DNA of 39,478 nt from Alphaproteobacteria bacterium (GTDB lineage Bacteria > Pseudomonadota > Alphaproteobacteria > Rhizobiales > Beijerinckiaceae). Numbering within the stretch: position 1 is the first letter of the stretch; each line of letters begins with the position of its first letter. A program made the translations under genes and the position numbers. The DNA is taken from contig JAJPHH010000147.1 in NCBI GenBank assembly GCA_021325385.1, positions 1-39,478 on the forward strand. The letters are read 5' to 3'. The notes beneath the pieces are model-generated. The model was not told the origin of the DNA, did no database searches, and saw only the letters and a program-made list of their open reading frames with translations. Below are positions 19,298 through 27,991 of the stretch, piece by piece.

Positions 19298-20716
19298 TCA
19301 GCGTTTGGGGCTGCTCGGCTCGCGGCCGGTTACGTTCCCAAGAGACGGGGGCGAAGCCGTCGGCGTACGCCGCTTGGCCCGCGCCGCCTCCAAAAAAGCC
19401 AAAAACGAAGGGCTCCGACGCGGCGAGCCGCGCGTGATCCATTCGCCGAGCCGGGCCGGAGAGAATATCTCGTCGAGAACAAGCTGCGTCGCGCCGAGGA
19501 GCGCGGCCGTTTCGCCCATTTGCGAGCGCAAAATTCTGAGATCGCGCGTGACCAGCGGATGCGACCGGCGATAGATCGCCTGCCGAAACGAGGCGAGCAA
19601 GACGTCGGCCGATTCCGCGACGCTGCCGCCGAGCACGACAAAGGCCGGGTTCAAAAGATTGACGAGCGGGGCGAGACTTTCGCCGACCAGGCGCCCGCAA
19701 CGCGACAACAGGTCCGCGCAAAAAGCATCGCCAAGTTGCGCGCCATGCCCGACATCCGTCGCGGTCACGCCGCCATTGAGAGCGGCCATATCGGCGAGAT
19801 AGCGGCTGCGGCCGTCTTGCGCCGCCCACCGGGCTTCGCGCGCAATGGCTTCGCCGCTGGCGAGCGCCTCGAGACAGCCTTTGGCCCCGCAATGGCAGGC
19901 CTGTCCGTCCATCTCGCCGGTCGGCGCATGGCCGATCATTCCGGCGAAGCCCTGCGCGCCGCGATGCAGACGACCCGCAGAGACCATGCCCGCCCCGATC
20001 GAGTGGCCCAGCCTGACGAAGAGAAGGTCGCCGGCGCCTTGGCAGACGCCGTGCTTGAATTCGCCGAACGTCATCATCTGCGCGCCGCCGCGCGTCCAGC
20101 ACGGCGCCTTGAAACGCAGGGACAGTTCGGATTCGAAGTCGAAGCCGCGCCAAGAACGCAAAGCATCGAGCGACACGATGCCGAAAGCATCGCCGTCATT
20201 GGTATCGGCGACGACCGGCTCGGGCAGCGCCAGGCCGATCGCCCAGACCCGCTCCTTGTCGCCGCGCTCGTCCAGTAACCAGATGAAGAGACTGGTCAAG
20301 CGGTCGAGAACCGCCTCCGGACCGTCGGCGAGGTCGACGGCCTCATGATGCTCGACGATCAAGCGGCCGGAGAGATCGGCGAGCGCAACCGAGATCGACG
20401 ATCGCTCGATTGACGCGACGAGGATCGCGCCAGCCTCTGCGACGAATTGCATGTGCCGCGGCGCGCGACCGCCGTCGGGCGCGCCGAGTTCGCCCTCCGC
20501 GACAAGGCCAAGCTTTTCAAGTTTCTCAAGTCTGTCGACGAGCGCCGCGCGGCCAAGTTCGGAGCGCCGCTCGAGGTCGAGCCGGGCGGTCGCCGCGCCG
20601 GTCCGAATGAGATTCAGCACCACGGCGAGGCTGGGGCCGCCGGTCTCGAGCGTTCGCGGCCGGCCGACTCGCCGCGTCGTCTTGCCGGGGGAGGGGTCGA
20701 GGTCGCCGTCACTCAT
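19298..20716 (-). CDS. ROK-family transcriptional regulator
   Basis: The predicted 472-residue protein starts at ATG (MSDGDLDPSPGK). An in-frame GTG at 20815 is possible but lies inside a candidate operator. A winged-helix N-terminus (about 28-85) ends in the GGRAPRHMQF linker typical of NagC/XylR-type ROK repressors. The sugar-binding half has the zinc site C274-H-C276-GAKG-C281-LEA. The catalytic ENDAN-type motif of ROK sugar kinases is replaced by TRGGAQ near 208-213, so this is a regulator and not a kinase. It is divergent from the sugar operon starting at 20949 and probably controls it, releasing DNA when the sugar binds. The C-terminus carries an extra basic tail of about 40 residues. 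Confidence 0.9.
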   Translation of the reverse strand: MSDGDLDPSPGKTTRRVGRPRTLETGGPSLAVVLNLIRTGAATARLDLERRSELGRAALVDRLEKLEKLGLVAEGELGAPDGGRAPRHMQFVAEAGAILVASIERSSISVALADLSGRLIVEHHEAVDLADGPEAVLDRLTSLFIWLLDERGDKERVWAIGLALPEPVVADTNDGDAFGIVSLDALRSWRGFDFESELSLRFKAPCWTRGGAQMMTFGEFKHGVCQGAGDLLFVRLGHSIGAGMVSAGRLHRGAQGFAGMIGHAPTGEMDGQACHCGAKGCLEALASGEAIAREARWAAQDGRSRYLADMAALNGGVTATDVGHGAQLGDAFCADLLSRCGRLVGESLAPLVNLLNPAFVVLGGSVAESADVLLASFRQAIYRRSHPLVTRDLRILRSQMGETAALLGATQLVLDEIFSPARLGEWITRGSPRRSPSFLAFLEAARAKRRTPTASPPSLGNVTGREPSSPKR

Positions 20717-20804
20717 CCGCGACAGCCAAGAAGGGAGGCGTTCACATTGATCCGATCCAAACTGAGGCGCAGGCGCGCGGACTAATGAGCTAAATAATTT
20801 TCCA

Positions 20805-20826
20805 GCAAAAGTCACGCCTCTTTTGC
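20805..20826. promoter_or_regulatory. Inverted repeat, candidate ROK operator
   Basis: GCAAAAG (20805-20811) and CTTTTGC (20820-20826) form a perfect 7-base inverted repeat with an 8-base spacer. It is embedded in an AT-rich stretch (AAATAATTTT before it, AAATTTAAATT after it) that stands out in this GC-rich DNA. It sits in the divergent gap between the ROK gene and the sugar operon, where an operator would be expected. Binding by the ROK protein is inference. Confidence 0.5.
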
Positions 20827-20837
20827 CGAAATTTAAA

Positions 20838-20866
20838 TTGACCCAAGCGGAAGGCCAGCTTCAAAT
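20838..20866 (+). promoter_or_regulatory. Candidate sigma70-type promoter of the sugar operon
   Basis: TTGACC (20838-20843) is followed after exactly 17 bases by TCAAAT (20861-20866), fitting a -35/-10 pair with five and four matches to consensus. It lies just downstream of the inverted repeat and about 80 bases before the first gene of the operon. A regulator bound at the repeat could block polymerase here. Confidence 0.4.
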
Positions 20867-20948
20867 GAACCATGTCTCGCCGCCCGCGACGCGATCTTGC
20901 GACCGGCGGCTAAGCGAGAGCCGCATCAGGCGGCGCAGGGAGGAACCG

Positions 20949-21788
20949 ATGCAGGCGCGGCTCGCCTATCACGCAAATTGCTGGGGCCCGCTTGGCGGCG
21001 ACGCCGTCGGCGTGACGTCTGTCGGCGAACTCACCTATCGGACATTCGGCGATATGGCCCAGGCCATCGCCGAGATCGGCGCCGTCGGCTATGAGGGCGT
21101 CGAACTCTTCGACGGAAACCTTCTCGATTACGAAGGCCGACGGAGCGAGTTGAGCGCTGCGCTCGACCGGGCGCGGCTGAAGCTCGTCGCCGTTTATTCG
21201 GGCGCGAACTTCATCTTTCACGACATTCTCGACGAGGAGCTGGCGCGGATCGGCCGCGCAGCCGACGCCGCGGCCGCCTTTGGCGCGGAGCATCTTGTCG
21301 TCGGAGGCGGCGCGAAGCGAGTCGCCGGCCCGAAGGACGGCGATCATCAACGCCTCGCGGAAGCCCTGGAAAAGGTTGTCGCAATCGCCAAAACGCGCGG
21401 ACTGAGGGCCCATTATCACCCGCACCTGACGACGATCGTCGAAGGGCCTGCCGAGGTGGAGAAGATATTCGCCTCGACTTCGATCGATTTCTGCCCGGAC
21501 ACGGCGCATTTGGCGGCGGCCGGCGGCGACGTCGCGGCGATGATCCGCAGACATCGCCAGCGGATTTCGTACGTCCATTTGAAAGGCTGGACGAAGGCGC
21601 CGTTCGCCTTCACGCCGCTCGACCGCGGCGACCTGGATGTGTCGGCGATCCTCGAAGCGCTGGCCGAGATCGACTACCGCGGCTGGATCACCGCGGAGCT
21701 CGATTCCTGGCCCGATCCTAAAGAGGGGGCGGCGAAAAGCCTCGGCTTTCTTCGCCGTGCGCTCGAACCGCAGAACAAGCCAGGTTGA
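20949..21788 (+). CDS. Sugar phosphate isomerase/epimerase (xylose isomerase-like TIM barrel)
   Basis: The 279-residue protein starts at ATG 20949 behind a strong GGGAGGA site. It belongs to the AP_endonuc_2/IolE-like TIM-barrel family. Likely metal-binding or catalytic segments are GVELFDG (near 50), HYHPHLTT (near 158), CPDTAHLAAAG (near 183), SYVHLKGW (near 212) and TAELDSW (near 248). Such enzymes isomerise, epimerise or dehydrate sugars, keto-sugars or inosose; the exact substrate cannot be told. It is the first gene of an operon with a sugar ABC transporter and a Gfo/Idh/MocA dehydrogenase, a combination seen in inositol and rare-sugar catabolism. Confidence 0.88.
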   Translation: MQARLAYHANCWGPLGGDAVGVTSVGELTYRTFGDMAQAIAEIGAVGYEGVELFDGNLLDYEGRRSELSAALDRARLKLVAVYSGANFIFHDILDEELARIGRAADAAAAFGAEHLVVGGGAKRVAGPKDGDHQRLAEALEKVVAIAKTRGLRAHYHPHLTTIVEGPAEVEKIFASTSIDFCPDTAHLAAAGGDVAAMIRRHRQRISYVHLKGWTKAPFAFTPLDRGDLDVSAILEALAEIDYRGWITAELDSWPDPKEGAAKSLGFLRRALEPQNKPG

Positions 21789-21824
21789 GCTGGCGATTGG
21801 CAAAATGAACCAAGGGAGGATGTC

Positions 21825-22940
21825 ATGAGGAAATCCAAGCTCCTGTCGGCTTGCGCGACGCTGGTTGTGATCAGCGCCGCCGGACCGGCTCATGCGACCG
21901 ATCCGGACGCTGCGCTCGCGCAAATGAAGACGCAGGTCTTCAGTCTCGGACCGAACGGCGAGAAGCCGGCGGCTGCGTCCACGGTGACGCTCGGCGACGA
22001 CGAACTCGCCAAAGTCAAAGCCAAACACGCCAAGGCGGCGCTCGTCTTCCACTATGGCGGCAATGATTGGTCGAACGCCCAGGAGGCCGCGCTGAAAGCG
22101 CAATTCGCCGCGGAGGGGATCGACGTCATCGCGACGACCGACGCCGGCTTCAAGCCCGAGAAACAGGTGGCCGACATCGAGACGGTCATGGCGCAAAAGC
22201 CGGATATCATCGTCTCCATTCCCGTCGATGCGGTCGCGACCGCCGCGGCCTTTAAGGCGGCCGCCGATAAGGGCGTCAAACTGGTGTTCATGGACAATGT
22301 CCCGAAGGGATTCACCGCCGGTAAGGAGTACGTGAGCTCGGTCTCGGCCGACAATTACGGCAACGGCGTCGCCGCCGCCCATCTCATGGCCAAGGCGCTT
22401 GGCGGCAAGGGCGAGATCGGCCTCGTCTTTCACGCCGCCGATTTCTTCGTGACCCGCCAACGCTATGACGGATTCAAAAAGACGATCCTGCAGGACTATC
22501 CCAACATCAAGATTGTCGGCGAGCAGGGGATCGGCGGACCGGATTTCTCCGGCGACGCCGAGAAGGCCGCGTCAGCCTTGCTCACCGAGCATCCGCGGCT
22601 CAACGCGATCTGGGCGGTTTGGGACGTGCCGGCGGAGGGCGTGATGGCGGCGGCGCGCGCTGCGGGCCGCGACGATCTGGTCGTGGTCAATGAGGACCTC
22701 GGCGAGAACGTCGCGATCGCCATGGCCAAGGGCGAATTCATCAAGGGGATCGCCTCGCAGCGTCCGTATGATCAAGGCGTGACCGAGGCCAAGCTCGCCG
22801 CCTATGCGCTGATCGGCAAGCCGGCGCCGGCTTATGTCGCGCTGCCCGCCGCGCCGATCACCAGAGACACGCTGCTCGCCGCCTGGCAGGAAATTTATCA
22901 CCAGCCGGCGCCCGACAAGGTCGTAAAGAGCATGAAATAG
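21825..22940 (+). CDS. Sugar ABC transporter substrate-binding protein
   Basis: The 371-residue protein has a typical signal peptide, MRKSKLLSACATLVVIS with cleavage probably after AHA (residues 1-25), and a Peripla_BP_4 two-lobed fold. The start ATG follows GGGAGG closely. Conserved segments include DIIVSIPVDA, VFMDNVP, SVSADNYGNG, WAVWDVPAEG and IASQRPYDQG. It captures a sugar in the periplasm for the ATPase and permease encoded next. The gap of 129 bases to the ATPase gene contains two hairpins, consistent with the binding protein being made in excess. Its cytoplasmic paralogue is encoded at 18217-19230. Confidence 0.95.
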   Translation: MRKSKLLSACATLVVISAAGPAHATDPDAALAQMKTQVFSLGPNGEKPAAASTVTLGDDELAKVKAKHAKAALVFHYGGNDWSNAQEAALKAQFAAEGIDVIATTDAGFKPEKQVADIETVMAQKPDIIVSIPVDAVATAAAFKAAADKGVKLVFMDNVPKGFTAGKEYVSSVSADNYGNGVAAAHLMAKALGGKGEIGLVFHAADFFVTRQRYDGFKKTILQDYPNIKIVGEQGIGGPDFSGDAEKAASALLTEHPRLNAIWAVWDVPAEGVMAAARAAGRDDLVVVNEDLGENVAIAMAKGEFIKGIASQRPYDQGVTEAKLAAYALIGKPAPAYVALPAAPITRDTLLAAWQEIYHQPAPDKVVKSMK

Positions 22941-22996
22941 GCGGGAAGTTCTCCACCCTCTTCCCGCTTCAGCGGCCGGCGCCGCGGCGCCGGCCG
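22941..22996 (+). other. Two hairpins between binding-protein and ATPase genes
   Basis: Immediately after the stop codon, GCGGGAAG (22941-22948) pairs with CTTCCCGC (22960-22967). A perfect 24-base GC-rich palindrome follows at 22973-22996, centred on CCGCGG. No T-run follows. Such structures after a binding-protein gene often protect the upstream mRNA segment from 3' exonucleases or cause partial termination, so that the binding protein outnumbers the membrane parts. That role is inference here. Confidence 0.6.
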
Positions 22997-23069
22997 TCTC
23001 CCGAGGGCGAGCCCGGCATGCTCAGAGCGCGCATAAAAGAGCGATCGCAATGAAGAGGACCGGAAGATC

Positions 23070-24635
23070 ATGAATTCCGCGGCGCTTCCCGCCGTCGCCG
23101 TTCGCTTGGCCGGCGTTTCGAAAAGTTTCGGCGGCGTGCGCGCGCTGGAGAATGTCGATTTCGAAGCTTTGCCGGGCGAGATTCATGCTCTTCTCGGCGA
23201 GAATGGCGCCGGAAAGTCGACGATCCTCAAAATCCTCAATGGCGTGCACGCGCCTGACGCGGGCGGGGTCGAAATCAACGGCGCGCCGCTCGGCGAATAC
23301 ACGCCTGACGCAGCCCGGCGCGCCGGAATCGGCATGATCTTCCAGGAGATGAGCCTCGCGCCCACGCTGACCGTCGCCCAAAACATCTTTCTCAATCACG
23401 AGCTGAAAGGAAAATTCGGCTTCATCGACGACGCCGCTGCGGCGCGGCGTTCGCTCGAACTGTTCGCCACGCTCGGCGTCGAGATCGATCCTTTGGCGCG
23501 CGTCAGCGATCTTTCCGCCGGACAAAGACAACTCACCGAGATTGCGAAGGCGATCTCGCGCGATGTTCGCGTGCTGATTCTCGACGAACCGACGACAGCT
23601 TTGTCCAGCGGCGAAGTCGAGAATCTATTCGCCATTCTGCGCCGGCTGAAATCGAACGGCGTCGCCATCATCTATGTTTCGCATCGCATGGACGAGATCG
23701 CCCGCATCGCCGACCGCGCCACGATCTTGCGCGACGGTCGCCGCGTGATCACCGCGCCGATGAGCGAACTGACGCTCGACAAGATCATCGAGCATATTAT
23801 CGGGCGTAGGTCGCGCGGTTTCTCGGATGTGGCGCGAAAGGCCGCCGCGCGCGGCGCGCCGCTCCTGGAGGCCAAAGGGATCAGCGGCCTGCGAAAACCG
23901 GAGGAGGTCGATCTCACCCTTTACGCCGGCGAAGTCGTCGGCCTGGCCGGGCTGCTTGGCAGCGGCCGCAGCGCGCTGGCGCGGATCCTGTTCGGCGTCG
24001 AGCCAAAGCGGGCGGGCGAGATTCGCATCAAGGGCGTCCCGGTCGCGATCGACAGCCCGCGCGACGCGATCGCGCATGGATTGGTCCTCGTCCCCGAGGA
24101 CAGGCTGCGGCAGGGCCTCATCCTTGAACACAGCGTCGAGGCCAATGCGAGCCTGGCGATTCTCGACCGCCTCGCCTCATGGTCCTTCGTCTCCCGGGCC
24201 CGGGCGATCGACGCGGTCGACAGGCAAATCGTCGGATTGCGGATCAGGGCCGCCTCCCGCGACGCGGCTGTTCGCACGCTCTCAGGCGGCAATCAGCAGA
24301 AGGTCGTCGTCGCCAAATGGCTGAACGCCGAGCCTGACATATTCGTGCTCGACGAGCCGACGGCCGGCGTCGATATCGGCTCCAAAGCCGAAATCGTCGC
24401 GCTCGTGCGCGCGCTCGCTCAACGCGGCAAGGCGGTTTTCGTCATTTCTTCGGAACTCTCCGAGCTGCTGACCGCCGCCGACCGCATTCTCGTCATGGCC
24501 GACGGCCGCATTGTCAGCGAAACCGCCCGCGCCGAATTCGACGATCCTGTTCCCAGCGACGACGTCGCGGAGCAATTGAATCATGCCGAACGCCAACTTT
24601 CTGCGATCATTCAGCGCGCCTATGCGCGCAACTAG
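23070..24635 (+). CDS. Sugar ABC transporter ATP-binding protein (RbsA/MglA type)
   Basis: The 521-residue protein has two ATPase domains. NBD1: Walker A GENGAGKST (43-51), Q-loop QEMSLAPTLTVAQN, signature LSAGQRQLTEIA, Walker B VLILDEPTTAL and switch His in YVSHRMDEI. NBD2: degenerate Walker A GLLGSGRSAL, signature LSGGNQQKVVVA and FVLDEPTAGVD. This is the usual length and arrangement for carbohydrate-uptake CUT2 ATPases. It would energise import through the permease encoded at 24583. Its 3' end overlaps the permease gene by 53 bases if the earliest ATG of the latter is used. Confidence 0.95.
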   Translation: MNSAALPAVAVRLAGVSKSFGGVRALENVDFEALPGEIHALLGENGAGKSTILKILNGVHAPDAGGVEINGAPLGEYTPDAARRAGIGMIFQEMSLAPTLTVAQNIFLNHELKGKFGFIDDAAAARRSLELFATLGVEIDPLARVSDLSAGQRQLTEIAKAISRDVRVLILDEPTTALSSGEVENLFAILRRLKSNGVAIIYVSHRMDEIARIADRATILRDGRRVITAPMSELTLDKIIEHIIGRRSRGFSDVARKAAARGAPLLEAKGISGLRKPEEVDLTLYAGEVVGLAGLLGSGRSALARILFGVEPKRAGEIRIKGVPVAIDSPRDAIAHGLVLVPEDRLRQGLILEHSVEANASLAILDRLASWSFVSRARAIDAVDRQIVGLRIRAASRDAAVRTLSGGNQQKVVVAKWLNAEPDIFVLDEPTAGVDIGSKAEIVALVRALAQRGKAVFVISSELSELLTAADRILVMADGRIVSETARAEFDDPVPSDDVAEQLNHAERQLSAIIQRAYARN

Positions 24636-25590
24636 CGGCGGGGCCGCGGCGCGGCGAGCGTCGTTCTTGACGGATTGGCGTCAATACGTCGCCTATCTCG
24701 GCTTTGCGCTCATCTTTGTCTTCTTTTCGACGACCCTCTTCGACAAGGGGTTCCTCGATCCAAACAATCTGCTCAACATTCTCCGTCAGACGGCGATGAT
24801 CTCGATCATGTCGGTCGGGATGACCTACGTTCTCGCCGCCGGCGAAATCGATCTTTCCATCGGCATGGCTGCGGGCCTGGTCTCGCTGGTCGCGGCAGTG
24901 ACGATCGACGCGTATGGCTCCGTCGCGGGCGTCGCGGCCGGAATCGCGGTCGGCGCGTTGGTCGGCTTCGCCAATGGCGTGCTGACGACGCGAATCGGAA
25001 TCCCATCCTTCCTGACGACATTGGCGATGATGGGCATCGCCCGCGGCGCGGCGATGTGGATGACGCAGACGAAGTCGGTTCCGATCCTCGACGACGGCTT
25101 CATTTGGCTGTTCGGCGGCGGAAATCTCGGCCCAGTTCCGATTCTGGTCCTCTGGACTGTCGTCATCGCCGCCGTCGGACACATCGTCCTCCGCCGCACC
25201 ACGTTCGGCCGGCGCGTTTTGGCGACGGGCGGCAGCGAAATTGCGGCCCGCTACAGCGGCGTCGACACGCGTTCGATCAAGATGCGCGTCCTGATCATTT
25301 CGAGCCTCACCGCCGCGATCGCCGGCATGCTCTATGCCGGCCGGCTGCATTCGGGCCGGTTTCAACTGGGAGAAGGCGACGAACTCTCTGTGATCGCTGC
25401 GGCCGTGCTCGGCGGCACCAGCTTGTTCGGCGGGACGGGCACTGTCGTCGGCTCGATCATCGGCTCTCTGATGATCGGGGTCATCAACAATGGACTCTTG
25501 CTGATGGGGCTCGAATACAGCCAGCAGCTGATTGCGCGCGGGCTCATCATCCTGATCGCGGTGGCGATCAGCCAATCGCGCAGGCGGTGA
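24583..25590 (+). CDS. Sugar ABC transporter permease (CUT2, RbsC-like)
   Basis: The 335-residue inner-membrane protein has eight to ten helices and the family motif YVLAAGEIDLSIGMAAG near residue 85. A conserved segment, AAAVLGGTSLFGGTGTVVG, lies near 270. The ATG at 24583 overlaps the ATPase gene by 53 bases; a second ATG at 24622 would overlap by 14. Both lack a strong ribosome site, and the first is preceded by CGGAG. Only one permease gene is present, so it would act as a homodimer, in contrast to the first sugar system with two different permease domains. Confidence 0.93.
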   Translation: MPNANFLRSFSAPMRATSGGAAARRASFLTDWRQYVAYLGFALIFVFFSTTLFDKGFLDPNNLLNILRQTAMISIMSVGMTYVLAAGEIDLSIGMAAGLVSLVAAVTIDAYGSVAGVAAGIAVGALVGFANGVLTTRIGIPSFLTTLAMMGIARGAAMWMTQTKSVPILDDGFIWLFGGGNLGPVPILVLWTVVIAAVGHIVLRRTTFGRRVLATGGSEIAARYSGVDTRSIKMRVLIISSLTAAIAGMLYAGRLHSGRFQLGEGDELSVIAAAVLGGTSLFGGTGTVVGSIIGSLMIGVINNGLLLMGLEYSQQLIARGLIILIAVAISQSRRR

Positions 25591-25630
25591 GCGAGGATGA
25601 ATAGACGGTTCTAGACGAGGATTGTTCGAT

Positions 25631-26797
25631 ATGACGAAAGTTCTTAACATCGCGATGATCGGCGGCGGCTTCATGGGCAAGGCGCACGCTATGGCCTATG
25701 CGACCATGCCGATGTTCTTCTGGCCCGCGCCGGCGCGCCCGCGTCTTAAAACGATCGTCGACGTAACGGCCGACCTCGCCGAGACCGGCCGGCAGCGCTA
25801 CGGATTCGACGAGGCCTCGACCGATTGGCGGAGCGTGGTCGCGCGCGACGACATTGACGTGGTCGACATCGTCACGCCGAACGACAGTCACGCCGAGATC
25901 GCGATTGCGGCGGCGGAGGCCGGCAAGCACATCATTTGCGAGAAGCCGCTGGCGCGGACCGGCGCCGAAGCCAAGACGATGCTCGATGCGGTCGAGAAGG
26001 CCGGCGTCGTTCACATGGTGGCGTTCAATTACCGGCGAACGCCGGCGGTCGCCTTGGCGAAGAAGTTCATCAGCGAGGGGCGCATCGGCAGGATCCTCTC
26101 CTTTCGCGGCACGTATCTGCAGGATTGGAGCGCCGATCCGAACGGTCCCCTGTCATGGCGGTTTCAGAAGAAAATCGCCGGCTCGGGCGCGGTCGGCGAC
26201 ATCGGCACCCATGTCGTCGATCTCGCCCGCTACCTTGTCGGCGAGATCGTCGCCGTCAACGCCCTGGTGAAAACCCATATTGGCTCTCGCCCGGTCCAAA
26301 GCGGCGGGTTCGACCAATTGGCGGCGTCGGATAGGAGCGGAAAGGGGCCGCGCGCTCCGGTCGACGTCGACGACGAGATGATCGCTCTCGTGAAATTCGC
26401 CGGCGGCGCCTTCGGCTCGATCGAGGCGACGCGTAACGCCTATGGCCGCAACAATTTCATCACATTCGAAATCCACGGCGATCAGGGCTCGATCGCGTTC
26501 AACTACGAGCGGCTCGCCGAGCTCCAGGTGATGTTCGCGAGCGATCCCGCGGACGCGCGCGGCTTTCGGACCGTCTATACCGGGCCGGCGCATCCTTACG
26601 GCGCCGCGCTTTGGCCGATTCCGGCCTTGGGCACAGGCTACGGCGAGACGAAGATCATCGAATGCCATGATATCCTCAGCGCCGTCGTCAAAGGCGAGAC
26701 GCCCTCGCCGAATTTCCGCGACGGCTACCAAATTTCGCGAATTGCCGACGCCATCCTTCGCTCGGGCGAAGAACAAAACTGGGCGTTCATCGAATAG
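25631..26797 (+). CDS. Gfo/Idh/MocA-family sugar dehydrogenase
   Basis: The predicted 388-residue cytoplasmic enzyme starts at ATG 25631, with GAGG 10 bases upstream; a TTG 9 bases earlier is in frame. The N-terminal Rossmann fold binds NAD(P) through GGGFMGKAHAMAY (11-23). The family's catalytic lysine lies in E104-K105-P106, and GDIGTHVVDL (189-198) carries the usual histidine. The family oxidises or reduces hydroxyl groups of sugars and inositols. As last gene of the sugar operon it probably acts in the same pathway as the isomerase/epimerase at its start. The exact reaction is unknown. Confidence 0.92.
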   Translation: MTKVLNIAMIGGGFMGKAHAMAYATMPMFFWPAPARPRLKTIVDVTADLAETGRQRYGFDEASTDWRSVVARDDIDVVDIVTPNDSHAEIAIAAAEAGKHIICEKPLARTGAEAKTMLDAVEKAGVVHMVAFNYRRTPAVALAKKFISEGRIGRILSFRGTYLQDWSADPNGPLSWRFQKKIAGSGAVGDIGTHVVDLARYLVGEIVAVNALVKTHIGSRPVQSGGFDQLAASDRSGKGPRAPVDVDDEMIALVKFAGGAFGSIEATRNAYGRNNFITFEIHGDQGSIAFNYERLAELQVMFASDPADARGFRTVYTGPAHPYGAALWPIPALGTGYGETKIIECHDILSAVVKGETPSPNFRDGYQISRIADAILRSGEEQNWAFIE

Positions 26798-26961
26798 CTG
26801 AGGCGAGCGCGTCGATTTGACGGCGGCGGAGCCGGCCACGACGCCGATCGCGTTCCGCTAAACGCCTGATCGGCACACCAGAGGTCGCCGCATTGCGGCT
26901 CGCTCCGAAAGCGGCCTTCCCCTCGGACGCGGCGCAAAACATCCCGTAAGATAGACCCCGC

Positions 26962-26985
26962 CCCGTGAACAATCCTGTTCGCGGG
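26962..26985 (+). promoter_or_regulatory. Hairpin in the 5' region of the beta-helix gene
   Basis: CCCGTGAACA (26962-26971) pairs with TGTTCGCGGG (26976-26985) around an ATCC loop, with one T-G wobble. It ends 16 bases before the ATG at 27002 and 5 bases before the AGGGG ribosome site. It could be an operator at DNA level or an mRNA structure affecting translation; neither is shown. Confidence 0.35.
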
Positions 26986-27001
26986 CTGTGAGGGGATCAT
27001 C

Positions 27002-27991
27002 ATGACGAATGGTCGTTTTATGAGCGCCGTTACGGCGCTCGGCCTGATTTCCTTCTGCTTGGCCGTCGACCCAGCGCAGGCTGCGCCGACTGCGAGCCGC
27101 GCCTGGGTGTCCGGGCACGGCGTCGACCAGGCCGGCTGCGGCGCGCCGACTTCGCCTTGTCGGACCTTCCAATACGCCCATGACAACATTGTCGCCGGCG
27201 GCGGCGAGATCGACGTACTCGATCCCGCCGGCTATGGACCGATCACGATCGCCAAGGCGATCAGCATCGTCAATGACGGCGTCGGCACGGCCGGCGTTCA
27301 ACAGGGCGCTTCCGGTCAGAACGCGATCACCATCAATGCCGGCGCGAGCGACGCCGTGACGTTGCGCGGATTGACAATCGACGGTCTCGGAACGGGCCAG
27401 AACGGCGTGGTCTCCAACTCCGGCGGCGTGCTGACCATCGTCGACTGCGTCATCCGGCACTTCTCCTCCGATGGCGTCCTCATCCAGCCGACCTCCGGAT
27501 CGATGAGTTTCCTCATCTCGAGTTCAAACGTCAGCGATAATAACGGCGGCGTCGACTTTTTTCCGACGAGCGGCGCGCCAATCGCCAAGGGGGTCATCGA
27601 TCACGTCGTCGTGGCCAACAATGCGCGCGGCGTTCAGTTCGACGTCGAGACGTCCGGCGCCAGTTTGAATGCCGCGATAACCAACAGCGTCGCCAGCAAT
27701 AATCTCGAAGGCGTTTCGATCACCGCCGCCCTCGGCGGCCAGGTTGTCGCGTCTATCGACAATTCGAGCGTGATCGGCAATGGCGGCAGCGGGAATACCG
27801 GCGCCGGCATTCTAGCGGCGGGCACGCCGACGGTGCGGCTCGGCCGGTCCGTGATCGCCTCGAACACCTCTGGAATCTATAACAGCACTTCCGGAAATAC
27901 CGTCTACTCTTACGGCGACAACCGTATCAACGACAACAATACGGATATCGGCGGAACCGGCGTCCTGAATACGACTGTCAAACCGCGGTGA
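27002..27991 (+). CDS. Secreted right-handed parallel beta-helix protein
   Basis: The 329-residue protein has a signal peptide with probable cleavage after AQA (about residue 28). The mature part begins with SRAWVSGHGVDQAGCGAPTS and then PCRTFQYAH, a start common to a family of exported beta-helix proteins in Hyphomicrobiales. Many short strand-forming repeats rich in N, G, S, V and I follow (for example VSDNNGGVDF, VVANNARGVQF, SVASNNLEGVSI), the pattern of a pectate-lyase-like beta-helix. No catalytic residues of pectate lyases can be identified, and no function is known to me. Ribosome site is AGGGG. It stands as a single gene. Confidence 0.85.
   Translation: MTNGRFMSAVTALGLISFCLAVDPAQAAPTASRAWVSGHGVDQAGCGAPTSPCRTFQYAHDNIVAGGGEIDVLDPAGYGPITIAKAISIVNDGVGTAGVQQGASGQNAITINAGASDAVTLRGLTIDGLGTGQNGVVSNSGGVLTIVDCVIRHFSSDGVLIQPTSGSMSFLISSSNVSDNNGGVDFFPTSGAPIAKGVIDHVVVANNARGVQFDVETSGASLNAAITNSVASNNLEGVSITAALGGQVVASIDNSSVIGNGGSGNTGAGILAAGTPTVRLGRSVIASNTSGIYNSTSGNTVYSYGDNRINDNNTDIGGTGVLNTTVKPR

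Noticed and set aside
20910-22460. Open frame of 516 codons on the minus strand across the isomerase and binding-protein genes
   Set aside because: It covers two clear genes on the other strand and has no recognisable domain.
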